Position numbers and translations under genes: made by a program. Of a stretch of DNA of 12,766 nt, positions 1-6,868 are shown in pieces. Every line of letters starts with the position of its first letter. Position 1 is the stretch's first letter. The stretch covers positions 1 to 12,766 of the forward strand of contig JAUWLG010000015.1 of the NCBI GenBank assembly GCA_030613795.1, written 5' to 3'. Source of the stretch: Helicobacteraceae bacterium. Its GTDB lineage: Bacteria; Campylobacterota; Campylobacteria; Campylobacterales; Sulfurimonadaceae. The notes under the pieces are model-generated. The model ran no database searches and was not told the DNA's origin. It worked only from the letters and a program-made list of their open reading frames with translations.

Positions 1-678
1 GTTGAGTATATTGAGTTGCCGTACTTGCCGGGTTCTGAGGCAAAATACTCAAGTGCAGAGTACATCATCTTAAGCCGGATTATTGAGAAGGCGACAGGTG
101 AGGATTTTGGTGAGATGGTGATGGAACGTGTTGTCGAACCCGCGCAAATGGAGAGAAGCGGTTTTACATACACCGAGGCAATGGCCAAGGATCAGGTCTA
201 TGGTACGATGAAGATGTTCTCAATTGTAGGTATTGCGATGCGAATGTTTATGGACAGTGCCAACAAAGATCATTGGGATGGGACAACGCAGTGGTTAAAA
301 CAGTTTGACATTGGGTGGTTGGCAGCAGGAGGACTTGTTGCCCCTATCCATGATATGGCGCTTTTTCTCTCTGCCTATAACAACTGCAAACTTATGGATG
401 CAGAGACAAAGAAGATATTTTTAGAGACACCAACCGTGAAAGTTGACTCTTTTCTCTCTTCGCAAGAGGATGTCCGCTTTGGAATAGGGTGGTACCACAT
501 CACTGATAAGGGTGAGTTCTTTTACCAACACCAGGGCCTTGGGCCGGGTTACCGTACTATTATGCGTATCTATCCAAAATATGACATCTCTTTTGTTATC
601 TTGACCTCTCAGACGGAGACGGACATTGATGCATGGGCCGATCGCCTGATCCAGGATGTCAAAGGGGGGCTTTTTTGA
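1..678 (+). CDS. Beta-lactamase-family serine hydrolase, C-terminal part (5' end outside window)
   Basis: The reading frame is open from base 1, giving about 225 C-terminal residues of a class C beta-lactamase/esterase fold protein (Beta-lactamase family, PF00144). Seen in sequence: a PGSEAKYSSAEY segment matching the family's PG-x-x-x-x-YS-x-x-GY block, which carries the catalytic Tyr motif; an AAGGLVAPIHDMALFL segment typical of the domain middle; and a late FGIGW plus HQG (K-T/S-G equivalent region) followed by a hydrophobic final strand. The SxxK nucleophile motif and any signal peptide lie upstream and cannot be judged. Such enzymes range from penicillin-binding proteins to esterases and amidases, so the substrate is unknown. 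The stop overlaps the TTG start of the next gene, so it is probably co-translated with a ketoacyl synthase, which hints at an acyl-ester substrate (inference). An in-frame TTG at 16 is not a credible start. Confidence 0.85.
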   Translation, partial: VEYIELPYLPGSEAKYSSAEYIILSRIIEKATGEDFGEMVMERVVEPAQMERSGFTYTEAMAKDQVYGTMKMFSIVGIAMRMFMDSANKDHWDGTTQWLKQFDIGWLAAGGLVAPIHDMALFLSAYNNCKLMDAETKKIFLETPTVKVDSFLSSQEDVRFGIGWYHITDKGEFFYQHQGLGPGYRTIMRIYPKYDISFVILTSQTETDIDAWADRLIQDVKGGLF

Positions 679-1898
679 AACGTATCGTTGTAACTGGCCT
701 TGGTATGATCAATGCATTAGGGCATGACAAAGACTCTTTCAGTGCAATTATCAATGGTAAATGTGGGATCGATAAGATCACCCTTTGCGACAGCAGTGAG
801 CTTGACTGTAAGATTGCAGCTGAGGTGAAAGATTTTGACCCTTCAACGGTCATGAAAAAACGAGAGCAGAAGAAGGCTGACCGTTTTATCCAACTGGGTC
901 TGCATGCTGCGATGGAAGCGTACGAAGATGCCTCTTTGGACGATGTTGACACAACAGCGTTCGGTGTGGTGAGTGCTAACTGCCTTGTAGGGATTGGCTC
1001 TGTTGAAGAGGCGGCAGATATTAAAAATAGCTCCAAGCTTTCGCATATCTCACCTTTTTTGATCCCCTCTTATATGCCCAACATGTTGGCGGGTCAAGTC
1101 TCGATGAAGTTTGACCTGAGAGGGCCGAACCTGAGTGAGAATACAGCTTGTGCTGCAGGAACACATGCGATTATTGAAGCGTATAAAACCCTGCAGTTCT
1201 CTAAAGGTGAGGGGATGATCGTTGTGGGTGCTGAAGCAGGTGTCACACCACTTGCCCTTGGTGGTTTTGGTGCTATGAGTGCCCTCTGTAAAGACCACAA
1301 TGAGACCCCGAAAGAGGCGGTACGTCCTTTTGACAGAGAACGCAGTGGTTTTGTGATGGGTGAAGGCGCTGGTGCGCTTGTCTTAGAGACACTTGAACAT
1401 GCTCAAAAACGCGGTGCCAAGATCTATGCCGAGATCGTCGGTTTTGGTGAGAGTGCCGATGCTTATCACATCTCTACTCCACAGCCAGAATCACGTGGAG
1501 CTATTAGTGCTATGCGCGATGCTTTTGAGATGGCAGGTTCACCTAAGATCGACTACATCAATGCCCATGGTACCAGTACATTTTACAATGATATTCGTGA
1601 GGCAAAAGCTATTGCTACGGTATTTGGCACAATGCAGCCTTATGTTAGTTCCATTAAAGGCCAGATAGGTCATACGCTCGGTGCTGCCGGAGCGATCGAA
1701 GCGGTAGTTTCCATCTTGGCGATGCAGGAAAACACCTTACCTCCGATCATTAACTATAAAGAGAGTGAGGAGGAGATGGAAAAGATCAACCTTGTCAAAA
1801 ATAGCGCTATAAAAATGGAAGTTAACCGTGTGTTGAGTTGTAATTTTGGATTTGGTGGTACCAATGCCGCTATTGTTTTCGAGAAGTTTGTTGGATAG
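675..1898 (+). CDS. 3-oxoacyl-ACP synthase II-type condensing enzyme (FabF-like)
   Basis: Decarboxylating Claisen condensation of acyl and malonyl-ACP in the cytosol. The 407-residue protein has normal FabF length and the full thiolase-fold signature: nucleophile Cys159 in TACAAG, His298 in NAHGTST, Lys328 and His333 in the KGQIGHTLGAAG block, and the C-terminal FGFGGTNA loop holding the gatekeeper Phe. I chose the TTG at 675: the protein then begins LKRIVVTGLGM like FabF, a purine-rich AAAGGGGGG site lies 5 bases upstream, and the start overlaps the preceding TGA (TTGA). A longer frame from ATG 633 would add 14 unrelated residues. It sits beside a serine hydrolase rather than acpP or fabG, so it may be a second, specialised synthase instead of the housekeeping FabF. 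No gene symbol is given for that reason; the reaction class is nearly certain, the pathway is not. Confidence 0.93.
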   Translation: MKRIVVTGLGMINALGHDKDSFSAIINGKCGIDKITLCDSSELDCKIAAEVKDFDPSTVMKKREQKKADRFIQLGLHAAMEAYEDASLDDVDTTAFGVVSANCLVGIGSVEEAADIKNSSKLSHISPFLIPSYMPNMLAGQVSMKFDLRGPNLSENTACAAGTHAIIEAYKTLQFSKGEGMIVVGAEAGVTPLALGGFGAMSALCKDHNETPKEAVRPFDRERSGFVMGEGAGALVLETLEHAQKRGAKIYAEIVGFGESADAYHISTPQPESRGAISAMRDAFEMAGSPKIDYINAHGTSTFYNDIREAKAIATVFGTMQPYVSSIKGQIGHTLGAAGAIEAVVSILAMQENTLPPIINYKESEEEMEKINLVKNSAIKMEVNRVLSCNFGFGGTNAAIVFEKFVG

Positions 1899-2060
1899 CT
1901 GTTTTATCTCTAGCGATATAATAAATGACACCTCTAAAAACCCTGTAAACGTGACTATTGTCAAGGGCCTACTAAGAACATTTGTAACCATAAGAGTGAG
2001 ATATGTAGTCGTTAATGCCAAATAGTCGATAAACTTAATGACTTTGCAATATCTTTGAGT

Positions 2061-2066
2061 TATAAT
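2061..2066 (+). promoter_or_regulatory. Likely -10 box for tal-pilT
   Basis: A consensus TATAAT lies 33 bases upstream of the tal ATG, inside an AT-rich stretch (TTATAATAATTC). There is no convincing -35 hexamer at 16-18 bases, which is usual for housekeeping promoters in Campylobacterota. Another TATAAT at 1917-1922, right after the ketoacyl synthase stop, is a weaker candidate. The rest of the 200-base gap (1899-2098) shows no gene and no good terminator. Confidence 0.6.
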
Positions 2067-2098
2067 AATTCTAAATATATTTTTACTTAGGAATTTTG

Positions 2099-3082
2099 AT
2101 GTACCTAAAAGAAGAGAGATTTGCTCTTTGGGCTGATTTTATTGAACGCGATTATTTAGACAATGAGTTTAAGACATTGATCGAAAAAGGGATCATTTAC
2201 GGGGCCACGTCCAACCCTGCGATCTTTAAAAGTGCGATTTTGACATCACCTGCATACAAACGACAGTTAGCGGAACTAGACGGTTTAGATGCCAAAGCCA
2301 AATACGAAGCGTTAGCGATCTTTGATATCCAAAAAGCTGCTGATATCTTGCGTCCTCTGTATGATGCCGGTGAGGACGGCTATGTCAGTATCGAAGTCGA
2401 TCCGATGCTTTGTGATGATGCAGAGGGAACGATTGATGAAGGGCGTCGTCTGCATAAGACGATAGGCAGTCCAAATGTAATGATCAAGGTTCCGGCGACT
2501 GAAGCTGGTTATGTGGCAATGAAGACATTAGTAGGTGATGGTATTGCCGTTAATGCAACTTTGGTCTTTTCAAAAGAGCAGGCGCTCTCAAGTGCCGAAG
2601 CCTTTGACGCAGGGCAAAAAGAGAGTGGTACCAGTGTTGACACCGTGATCAGCGTTTTTGTTAGTCGAATTGACCGTGCAATGGATGCAGAATTATCAGA
2701 AAAAGGGATTGCCCCGGCACTGGCAGGGAACTATAATGCAGCGGCTATCTACAGTGCTATTGAAGCAAAAGGTGTACCGCGATGTCGTACACTTTTTGCT
2801 TCCACCGGGGTAAAAGGTGATGATCTGCGCCCGTCATATTATATTGATGAGCTTTTAGCAGCGCACTCGGTTAATACCGCGCCGGTAGAGACCATTGATG
2901 CCTTTGTCAAAGGGGGCGACAAGGTGATCAAGCTGCCTATTGATGCAGCTATTATCGATGCCCACTTTGCAAAGATCAAAGAGGCCGGTATCGATTTTGA
3001 TGCAGTCGTCGCTAAGCAGATCAGTGATGGTTTAGATGCCTTTAAAGAGGCATTTCGTGAAATATTAAGTGAATTGGAGTAG
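2099..3082 (+). CDS. tal: Transaldolase
   Basis: Moves a dihydroxyacetone unit from sedoheptulose 7-phosphate to glyceraldehyde 3-phosphate in the non-oxidative pentose phosphate pathway. The 327-residue protein reads as the TIM-barrel transaldolase subfamily typical of actinobacteria and Campylobacterota: N-terminal ALWADFIERDYL with Asp13, GATSNPAIF (residues 35-43), VSIEVDP with Glu99, and the Schiff-base Lys130 in NVMIKVPAT. Later blocks VNATLVFS, LFASTGVK and VNTAP fit the family. I start at ATG 2099 with AGGAA at 2089-2093; an in-frame TTG directly before it (2096) is less likely. pilT begins 2 bases after the stop, with its ribosome site inside the last tal codons, so the two are co-transcribed although functionally unrelated. 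Confidence 0.96.
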   Translation: MYLKEERFALWADFIERDYLDNEFKTLIEKGIIYGATSNPAIFKSAILTSPAYKRQLAELDGLDAKAKYEALAIFDIQKAADILRPLYDAGEDGYVSIEVDPMLCDDAEGTIDEGRRLHKTIGSPNVMIKVPATEAGYVAMKTLVGDGIAVNATLVFSKEQALSSAEAFDAGQKESGTSVDTVISVFVSRIDRAMDAELSEKGIAPALAGNYNAAAIYSAIEAKGVPRCRTLFASTGVKGDDLRPSYYIDELLAAHSVNTAPVETIDAFVKGGDKVIKLPIDAAIIDAHFAKIKEAGIDFDAVVAKQISDGLDAFKEAFREILSELE

Positions 3083-3084
3083 TT

Positions 3085-4281
3085 ATGGCAACAAAAAGTG
3101 CATTAGAAGTAGATATTAGTTCGTTAACATTTGAGACCCTTGAGAAGATCCGTGGTTACCTTAAACGTATGATCGATGCAAAAGGCTCTGACCTTCATAT
3201 TAAAGCAAATGCAGTCGTGCGTGCTCGTATTCAAGGCGAGATCACACCTATGTCCGGTGAGATCCTCTCGAAAGAAGAAGCGCTCACCTTTGCAAAAGAG
3301 CTGCTGCGTACGCGTTTCCCTGAGTTTGTAGAGAAAAAAGAGCTTGACCTTGTCTACCCGTATGATGAGAACACCCGTTTTCGTGTCAACATCTTTTTTC
3401 AGATGGAAGGTGTCTCGGCTGTCTTTCGTGTGATCCCGGTCAAGATCCTCTCTCTCGAGGAATTGGGACTACCCAAAATCCTTAAAAAGTTCACGCAGAT
3501 CGAACGTGGTATGATCTTGGTCACAGGGGTGACAGGTTCTGGTAAATCAACGACATTGGCCGCGATGATCAATGAGATCAACTGGAATAAACGTAAACAT
3601 ATTATTACGGTTGAAGATCCGATCGAGTTTGTACACAAAGACAGAAAATGTGTTGTGAACCAGCGAAGTGTCGGGCAAGATACCTATAGTTTCGGAAACG
3701 CGTTGCGTGCTGCACTGCGTGAAGATCCTGATATTATCCTGGTTGGGGAGATGCGTGACCGTGAGACCATTGAGACAGCACTTCATGCCTCAGATTCTGG
3801 TCACCTGGTCTTTTCAACACTGCACACCTTGGATGCCAAAGAGACGATCAACCGTATTGTTTCGAGCTTTCCTACGGAAGAACAGCCCCGTATTCGTCTC
3901 TCGATTGCTTCTGTTCTTCAAGGGGTTATTTCGCAGCGTCTGATCCCGACAATCGATCATAAACGTGTAGCGGCACTCGAAGTCATGGTTAAAACACCAT
4001 TTATTGCACAGCTTATTTTGGAGAGTCGTGATGTGGAGATCCGAGATGCTATTGAAGAGGGGCGTGAGATCTATGGCTCACAAAGCTTTGATCAACATAT
4101 TTTAGATCTTTGGAACAGTAAAGTCATTTCGACAGAAGAGGCATTTAACTATGCTACGTCACCGTCAGACCTTAAACTCAAGATGCAAGGTATGGGAGGG
4201 AAGGTCGGTGCTTCGCCTAAGAGTGGGGAAGCTGAAGCAGAGTTCGCGGAAGATGAGATCTTCCAAATCAAACAAGACTAA
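3085..4281 (+). CDS. pilT: PilT/PilU-family type IV pilus retraction ATPase
   Basis: Hexameric secretion-type ATPase at the cytoplasmic base of type IVa pili that powers pilus disassembly and twitching. Visible in order: N-terminal PAS-like region with GSDLHI (residues 34-39); Walker A GVTGSGKST (148-156); Asp box TVEDPIEF (175-182); Walker B DIILVGEMRD (216-225) with Glu222; His box SGHLVFSTLHT (238-248). The C-terminal domain is closer to PilU than to PilT: the position of the PilT AIRNLIRE motif reads FIAQLILE (306-313), and the end has SFDQ plus a LKLKMQG segment like PilU's terminus. It then carries a charged tail of about 30 residues rich in Glu and Asp. No other pilus gene is in the window. 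The family call is firm; the symbol pilT rather than pilU is a convention here. Confidence 0.93.
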   Translation: MATKSALEVDISSLTFETLEKIRGYLKRMIDAKGSDLHIKANAVVRARIQGEITPMSGEILSKEEALTFAKELLRTRFPEFVEKKELDLVYPYDENTRFRVNIFFQMEGVSAVFRVIPVKILSLEELGLPKILKKFTQIERGMILVTGVTGSGKSTTLAAMINEINWNKRKHIITVEDPIEFVHKDRKCVVNQRSVGQDTYSFGNALRAALREDPDIILVGEMRDRETIETALHASDSGHLVFSTLHTLDAKETINRIVSSFPTEEQPRIRLSIASVLQGVISQRLIPTIDHKRVAALEVMVKTPFIAQLILESRDVEIRDAIEEGREIYGSQSFDQHILDLWNSKVISTEEAFNYATSPSDLKLKMQGMGGKVGASPKSGEAEAEFAEDEIFQIKQD

Positions 4282-4389
4282 AAAAGTTCCAGCTTCGGCG
4301 CATCTTGCACTGGAGTTCACCTCTAAACGCACACTAGTGCGCCTACGGGTTCAAGTCCAGTACATCCAGCACCAAATCTGAAACTTTTT
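4281..4389 (+). repeat. Long-range inverted repeat bounding a tRNA-like element
   Basis: The left arm AAAAAGTTCCAG (4281-4292) pairs with CTGAAACTTTTT (4378-4389) at 11 of 12 positions, closing an 85-base interior. The arms have the A-tract/T-tract look of an intrinsic terminator, and the left arm runs into CTTCGGC, a typical terminator loop. This suggests a pilT terminator whose two halves were pushed apart by inserted sequence, or the closing helix of a multibranched RNA. The left arm can pair alternatively with CTGGAGTT at 4310-4317 (8 pairs including two wobbles). Confidence 0.45.
4328..4374 (+). other. tRNA-like 3' half (Leu/type II-like), probably a remnant
   Basis: The segment reads like the end of a long-variable-arm tRNA: a hairpin CGCAC-acta-GTGCG (4328-4341) where the variable arm would be, then a T-loop block GGGTTCAAGTCC (4347-4358) that is typical of bacterial tRNA-Leu, then CCAGCACCA ending in an encoded-looking CCA (4372-4374). 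It is not a sound tRNA: the T stem has a G/A mismatch, the 3' strand is two bases too long for a 7+5 layout, and no complement GCTGGAT for the acceptor stem exists upstream. A weak anticodon-like hairpin with loop GTTCACC lies at 4315-4321. I call it a decayed tRNA-Leu fragment or a tRNA mimic, with low certainty. Confidence 0.35.
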
Positions 4390-4391
4390 AA

Positions 4392-4404
4392 CAGTTCAGA
4401 ACTG
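4392..4404. promoter_or_regulatory. Perfect 6-1-6 palindrome, operator-like
   Basis: CAGTTC-A-GAACTG is a perfect inverted repeat with a single central base, a shape common for dimeric repressor sites. It lies 67 bases upstream of the rplY -10 box, rather far for a classical operator. It could also form a small RNA hairpin. No regulator is suggested by the sequence. Confidence 0.3.
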
Positions 4405-4408
4405 GTTA

Positions 4409-4440
4409 AGATGGACTTCGCCATCTATCATTTTCTATTT
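4409..4440 (+). terminator. Probable intrinsic terminator after tal-pilT
   Basis: The stem AGATGG (4409-4414) pairs perfectly with CCATCT (4421-4426) across a six-base loop ACTTCG, and is followed by a broken T-rich run ATCATTTTCTATTT. The stem is short and the T-run interrupted, so termination may be partial. It precedes the separate rplY promoter, which fits. Confidence 0.45.
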
Positions 4441-4470
4441 CCCTAAAGCATCCTTTTAGAATGATTTCAG

Positions 4471-4476
4471 TATAAT
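4471..4476 (+). promoter_or_regulatory. Likely -10 box for rplY-pth
   Basis: Consensus TATAAT 29 bases before the rplY ATG. No strong -35 hexamer is seen at the usual spacing. The Shine-Dalgarno site AAGGAA is at 4494-4499. The implied leader is only about 20-25 bases. Confidence 0.65.
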
Positions 4477-4505
4477 CCGGCTCATTTTATTACAAGGAAC
4501 TAACT

Positions 4506-5042
4506 ATGTTAGAAGGAATTATTAGAGAGAGTATCGGTAAACGTGGTACAAAAGCACTACGCCGTGATGGTTATCTAATTGCGAATATTTACGGAAAAGG
4601 TCTTGAGAATATCAATGCTGCATTCAAAATGAATGAATATATCCGTACAGTTCGCAATAAAGAGACTTTGGCATTCCCAATCAAATTGGATGGCAAAGAG
4701 TTGAATGTTGTTGTACAGGGCTATGAGTCTCAGGCAGTAACAGGAAACCTTCTTCATGTTGACCTTATGGTTGCACAACCGGGTGTTGTGACTAAGTACT
4801 ATGTACCGGTTGAGACTGTTGGTTCACCACTTGGTCTTAAAAACAAGGGTATGTTGTATGTTGCTAAGCAGCGTCTTGCTGTTAAAGCTGCGCCGGAAGC
4901 ACTTCCAGCTTCTATCGTTGTAAACGTAGAGCCACTAGACCTTGGTGACTCTGTACTTGTTCGTGATCTTGCTGCTATCGAAAATGTAACTTTCGTAGAC
5001 GCTGATCGTGTTGGTATACTAAGTATCATTAAAGCGAAGTAA
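4506..5042 (+). CDS. rplY: 50S ribosomal protein bL25, long TL5/CTC type
   Basis: Binds 5S rRNA in the large ribosomal subunit. The 178-residue product is the long form: an N-terminal L25 barrel (about 1-90) opening with LEGIIRESIGKRGTKALRRDG and the IYGKG loop, followed by the CTC/TL5 beta domain (about 95-178) with YVPVETVG and PLDLGDSVLVRDL. ATG 4506 has AAGGAA 6 bases upstream and a TATAAT 29 bases upstream. Codon choice looks like that of a well-expressed gene (many GTT, GCT and CGT codons). The pth start follows after a single base, the common bacterial rplY-pth pairing, so the two are translated from one message. Confidence 0.97.
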   Translation: MLEGIIRESIGKRGTKALRRDGYLIANIYGKGLENINAAFKMNEYIRTVRNKETLAFPIKLDGKELNVVVQGYESQAVTGNLLHVDLMVAQPGVVTKYYVPVETVGSPLGLKNKGMLYVAKQRLAVKAAPEALPASIVVNVEPLDLGDSVLVRDLAAIENVTFVDADRVGILSIIKAK

Positions 5043-5043
5043 T

Positions 5044-5622
5044 TTGCTAATCGTCGGACTTGGTAACCCCGGTTCGGCCTATGCCGAGACTCGACACAAT
5101 GTCGGGTTTATGGTCATCGATGAACTTCTTTCTCGACACTCCCACGACACCATCTCCAAAGCTGCATTTGAAGGCGAACTTTTCAAAGTCAAAGAACATT
5201 TTCTACTTAAACCCACCACTTTTATGAACCTTTCCGGCCACTCTATTGCCAGTGTAAAGAAGTTTTATAAAATTGATGATGTTATAGTTATCCATGATGA
5301 CCTTGATCTCCCTTTTGGTGCGCTTCGTTTTAAGATTGGCGGCGGTCATGGAGGACATAACGGTCTGAAGTCCACAGACAGTCTGATCGGTAAAGAGTAT
5401 GTACGTGTTCGTATGGGCATTGGCCGTCCTGAACATAAAGGTGAGATTACCAGCTTTGTTCTCGGCAAGTATGATGATAGTCAGCAAGAGCTGCTAAAAG
5501 CACAAATAGCACAGACAGCTGATGCCATAGAAGCGTTGTGGCGTACCCCTTCATGGGAAGATGTTGCCTCCAAATATTCGATAAAAAAAGTACCGAATAA
5601 GGCTAATGCGCCCATCGCATAA
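5044..5622 (+). CDS. pth: Peptidyl-tRNA hydrolase
   Basis: Hydrolyses the ester bond of peptidyl-tRNAs released from stalled ribosomes, recycling tRNA. The 192-residue protein matches bacterial Pth in length and motifs: GLGNPG with Asn8, RHNVGF with catalytic His18, FMNLSG with Asn62, HDDLDLPFG with Asp85, and GGGHGGHNGLKS with Asn106. The start must be TTG at 5044, because the conserved GNPG motif begins only a few residues in and no ATG or GTG precedes it; the start lies one base after the rplY stop and lacks a strong Shine-Dalgarno site, so it probably depends on translational coupling. The C-terminal tail after residue 180 is short and basic. Confidence 0.97.
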   Translation: MLIVGLGNPGSAYAETRHNVGFMVIDELLSRHSHDTISKAAFEGELFKVKEHFLLKPTTFMNLSGHSIASVKKFYKIDDVIVIHDDLDLPFGALRFKIGGGHGGHNGLKSTDSLIGKEYVRVRMGIGRPEHKGEITSFVLGKYDDSQQELLKAQIAQTADAIEALWRTPSWEDVASKYSIKKVPNKANAPIA

Positions 5623-5645
5623 GTTCGAACCCATCTGTATTAAGA

Positions 5646-5651
5646 TAAAAT
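5646..5651 (+). promoter_or_regulatory. Possible -10 box for the LptF/G-type permease gene
   Basis: TAAAAT inside TAAGATAAAATCT lies 31 bases before the GTG start, a spacing similar to the rplY and tal promoters. A ribosome site AAAGGGAA is at 5668-5675. The match is modest, and read-through from pth is also possible because no terminator is visible between them. Confidence 0.4.
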
Positions 5652-5682
5652 CTAGTATCACTTTTGTAAAGGGAACCTTACT

Positions 5683-6771
5683 GTGTTAGCTTTTCGGTAT
5701 ATCGCTTTTCATTACATCAAATATTTTACTGTTATCTTGGCAGCATTGAGTGCTTTTATGGTCGGTTTTGACTATATGGAAAATGGTGCCAACCTGCCTA
5801 ACTCTGCCAACCTTGTTATGATCTACGTTGTCTATAAAACCTTTTATGCCATTGACATGCTGCTGCCGCTTTCACTGGTCTTTGGTATGATCGCCACGAA
5901 AGTGCTGTTGATCCGATCTAACGCGCTTGTGGCTTTTTACTCCATAGGCTACTCAAAAAATGATGTTTTAAAGCCCTTTGTTATGGTCTCTATAATGGTC
6001 ATTTCGATCTATGTTGCTTTTCATGCCTCAGCAGCATTCGCAAGAGCTAACGAGTTCGCGACCAACATTGAAAAAAGCTCGAGTTATCTGAGACCGACAT
6101 CGAACCTCTTTTTTACCTATGAAAACAAATACATTTTTTTTGGAAAACTTTTCCCGCTTCAACAACGGGCAACAGATGTACGGGTCTTTGAGATCGATGA
6201 GAGTAACTTGAAAGAGTTGGTCGTGGCCAAAAGTGCCTACTATAAAGATGACTACTGGCATGTTCCAAAAGCACACGTCATGCGAAAACCTGACCAGATC
6301 TCTTTTGACGGAAAAGGTATTGAGATCGAAGAGCGAGAGACTATGTTGATCTTAAAAGGCTTTAAGCCCAAGATCTTGGACCAGGTTTATGAAGGTAAGG
6401 CCAACTATACCATTATGGATGCAGTGGATGCGCTCTTTTTATTGACAGATCAAAATGTGAACATTGATCGCATCAAGAGCGCGCTATACAAGACTTTTTT
6501 GAACCCGCTGTTTGTCCCAAGCCTGATCATTATTATTTTCTTCTTTGTGCCGATATCACAGCGGTTTTTAAACATCTCCTTGTTTAGTTTCGGGGCGATC
6601 TTGGCAACACTCTTGACCTGGGCGGTACTTTTTATGCTCTCAGAGCTCGCATTGAACAAAGCGATACCGGGTGAAGTAGGTATAGTAATACCTGTGTTCG
6701 TTCTTTTTCTTGTGGCTATTTGGCAGTGGGTTCGCCACTCTACACCGTCAAAGCCAAAAGCTATTTCTTAA
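5683..6771 (+). CDS. LptF/LptG-family LPS export permease (YjgP/YjgQ)
   Basis: Inner-membrane subunit of the LptB2FG transporter that extracts lipopolysaccharide and hands it to LptC/LptA. The 362-residue protein has the family layout: three N-terminal membrane helices (about 12-29, 57-78 and 95-117), a periplasmic beta-rich domain (about 120-268), and three C-terminal helices (about 272-291, 298-320 and 331-350). The segment RSNALVAFYSIGYS (78-91) corresponds to the family's cytosolic coupling region (S-x-E/D-L-x-A-x-x-x-x-G), with Asn in place of the usual acidic residue. GTG 5683 is supported by AAAGGGAA 8 bases upstream. Location after rplY-pth matches relatives. LptF and LptG cannot be told apart safely by eye, so no symbol is given. 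Confidence 0.88.
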   Translation: MLAFRYIAFHYIKYFTVILAALSAFMVGFDYMENGANLPNSANLVMIYVVYKTFYAIDMLLPLSLVFGMIATKVLLIRSNALVAFYSIGYSKNDVLKPFVMVSIMVISIYVAFHASAAFARANEFATNIEKSSSYLRPTSNLFFTYENKYIFFGKLFPLQQRATDVRVFEIDESNLKELVVAKSAYYKDDYWHVPKAHVMRKPDQISFDGKGIEIEERETMLILKGFKPKILDQVYEGKANYTIMDAVDALFLLTDQNVNIDRIKSALYKTFLNPLFVPSLIIIIFFFVPISQRFLNISLFSFGAILATLLTWAVLFMLSELALNKAIPGEVGIVIPVFVLFLVAIWQWVRHSTPSKPKAIS

Positions 6772-6830
6772 ACATTTTTTTCTTATTTTGACATCAAAAC
6801 AACAAATGTTCTCCATAAGCACATTTTCGC

Positions 6831-6836
6831 TAAAAT
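6831..6836 (+). promoter_or_regulatory. Likely -10 box of the lysA operon
   Basis: TAAAAT in the context CGCTAAAATTCGG, 47 bases before the lysA ATG. A TTGACA at 6788-6793 is 37 bases away, too far to be its -35. The rest of the 112-base gap holds T-rich sequence and the leader hairpin listed separately. Confidence 0.45.
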
Positions 6837-6849
6837 TCGGCAAATAAAT

Positions 6850-6868
6850 TCTAGGATAGACTCCTAGA
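6850..6868 (+). promoter_or_regulatory. Leader hairpin just upstream of the lysA ribosome binding site
   Basis: TCTAGGA and TCCTAGA form a perfect 7-base-pair stem with a five-base loop TAGAC. It ends two bases before AAGGAA (6870-6875), the lysA ribosome site. If transcription starts about 7 bases after the TAAAAT box, the hairpin forms the very 5' end of the mRNA. Its TCCT arm is also complementary to the AGGA of the ribosome site, so it could stabilise the message or modulate initiation (inference). It is far too small to be a lysine riboswitch. Confidence 0.5.

Noticed and set aside
659..1036. 125-codon minus-strand frame opposite the ketoacyl synthase
   Set aside because: Its product is serine-rich low-information sequence antisense to conserved FabF codons; no supporting start signals.
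1917..1922. TATAAT right after the ketoacyl synthase stop as a promoter for a small gene
   Set aside because: Only a seven-codon frame without a ribosome site follows (1925-1948); the TATAAT at 2061 is better placed for tal.
1941..1967. Terminator after the ketoacyl synthase (CCCT...AGGG with inner TGAC-TATT-GTCA)
   Set aside because: The helix needs a seven-base bulge and no T-run follows, so it does not meet the form of an intrinsic terminator.
4286..4374. A functional tRNA (Leu, or Sec with a UCA-like anticodon loop)
   Set aside because: T-loop, variable-arm hairpin and CCA are suggestive, but there is no 5' acceptor strand complementary to ATCCAGC, no D-arm, and the acceptor plus T stem would need 14 positions rather than 12 or 13.
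4151..4381. Short + strand frame running from pilT through the intergenic element
   Set aside because: It overlaps pilT in another frame and its intergenic part reads through the inverted repeat and tRNA-like segment without domain features or a ribosome site.
6678..6693. AGGTAT-AGTA-ATACCT inverted repeat near the end of the LptF/G-type gene
   Set aside because: Perfect but only six AT-rich pairs inside coding sequence with no T-run; expected by chance.
6788..6836. TTGACA as -35 partner of TAAAAT in front of lysA
   Set aside because: The spacing is 37 bases, about twice what sigma-70 promoters allow, and no good -10 box lies 16-18 bases downstream of the TTGACA.
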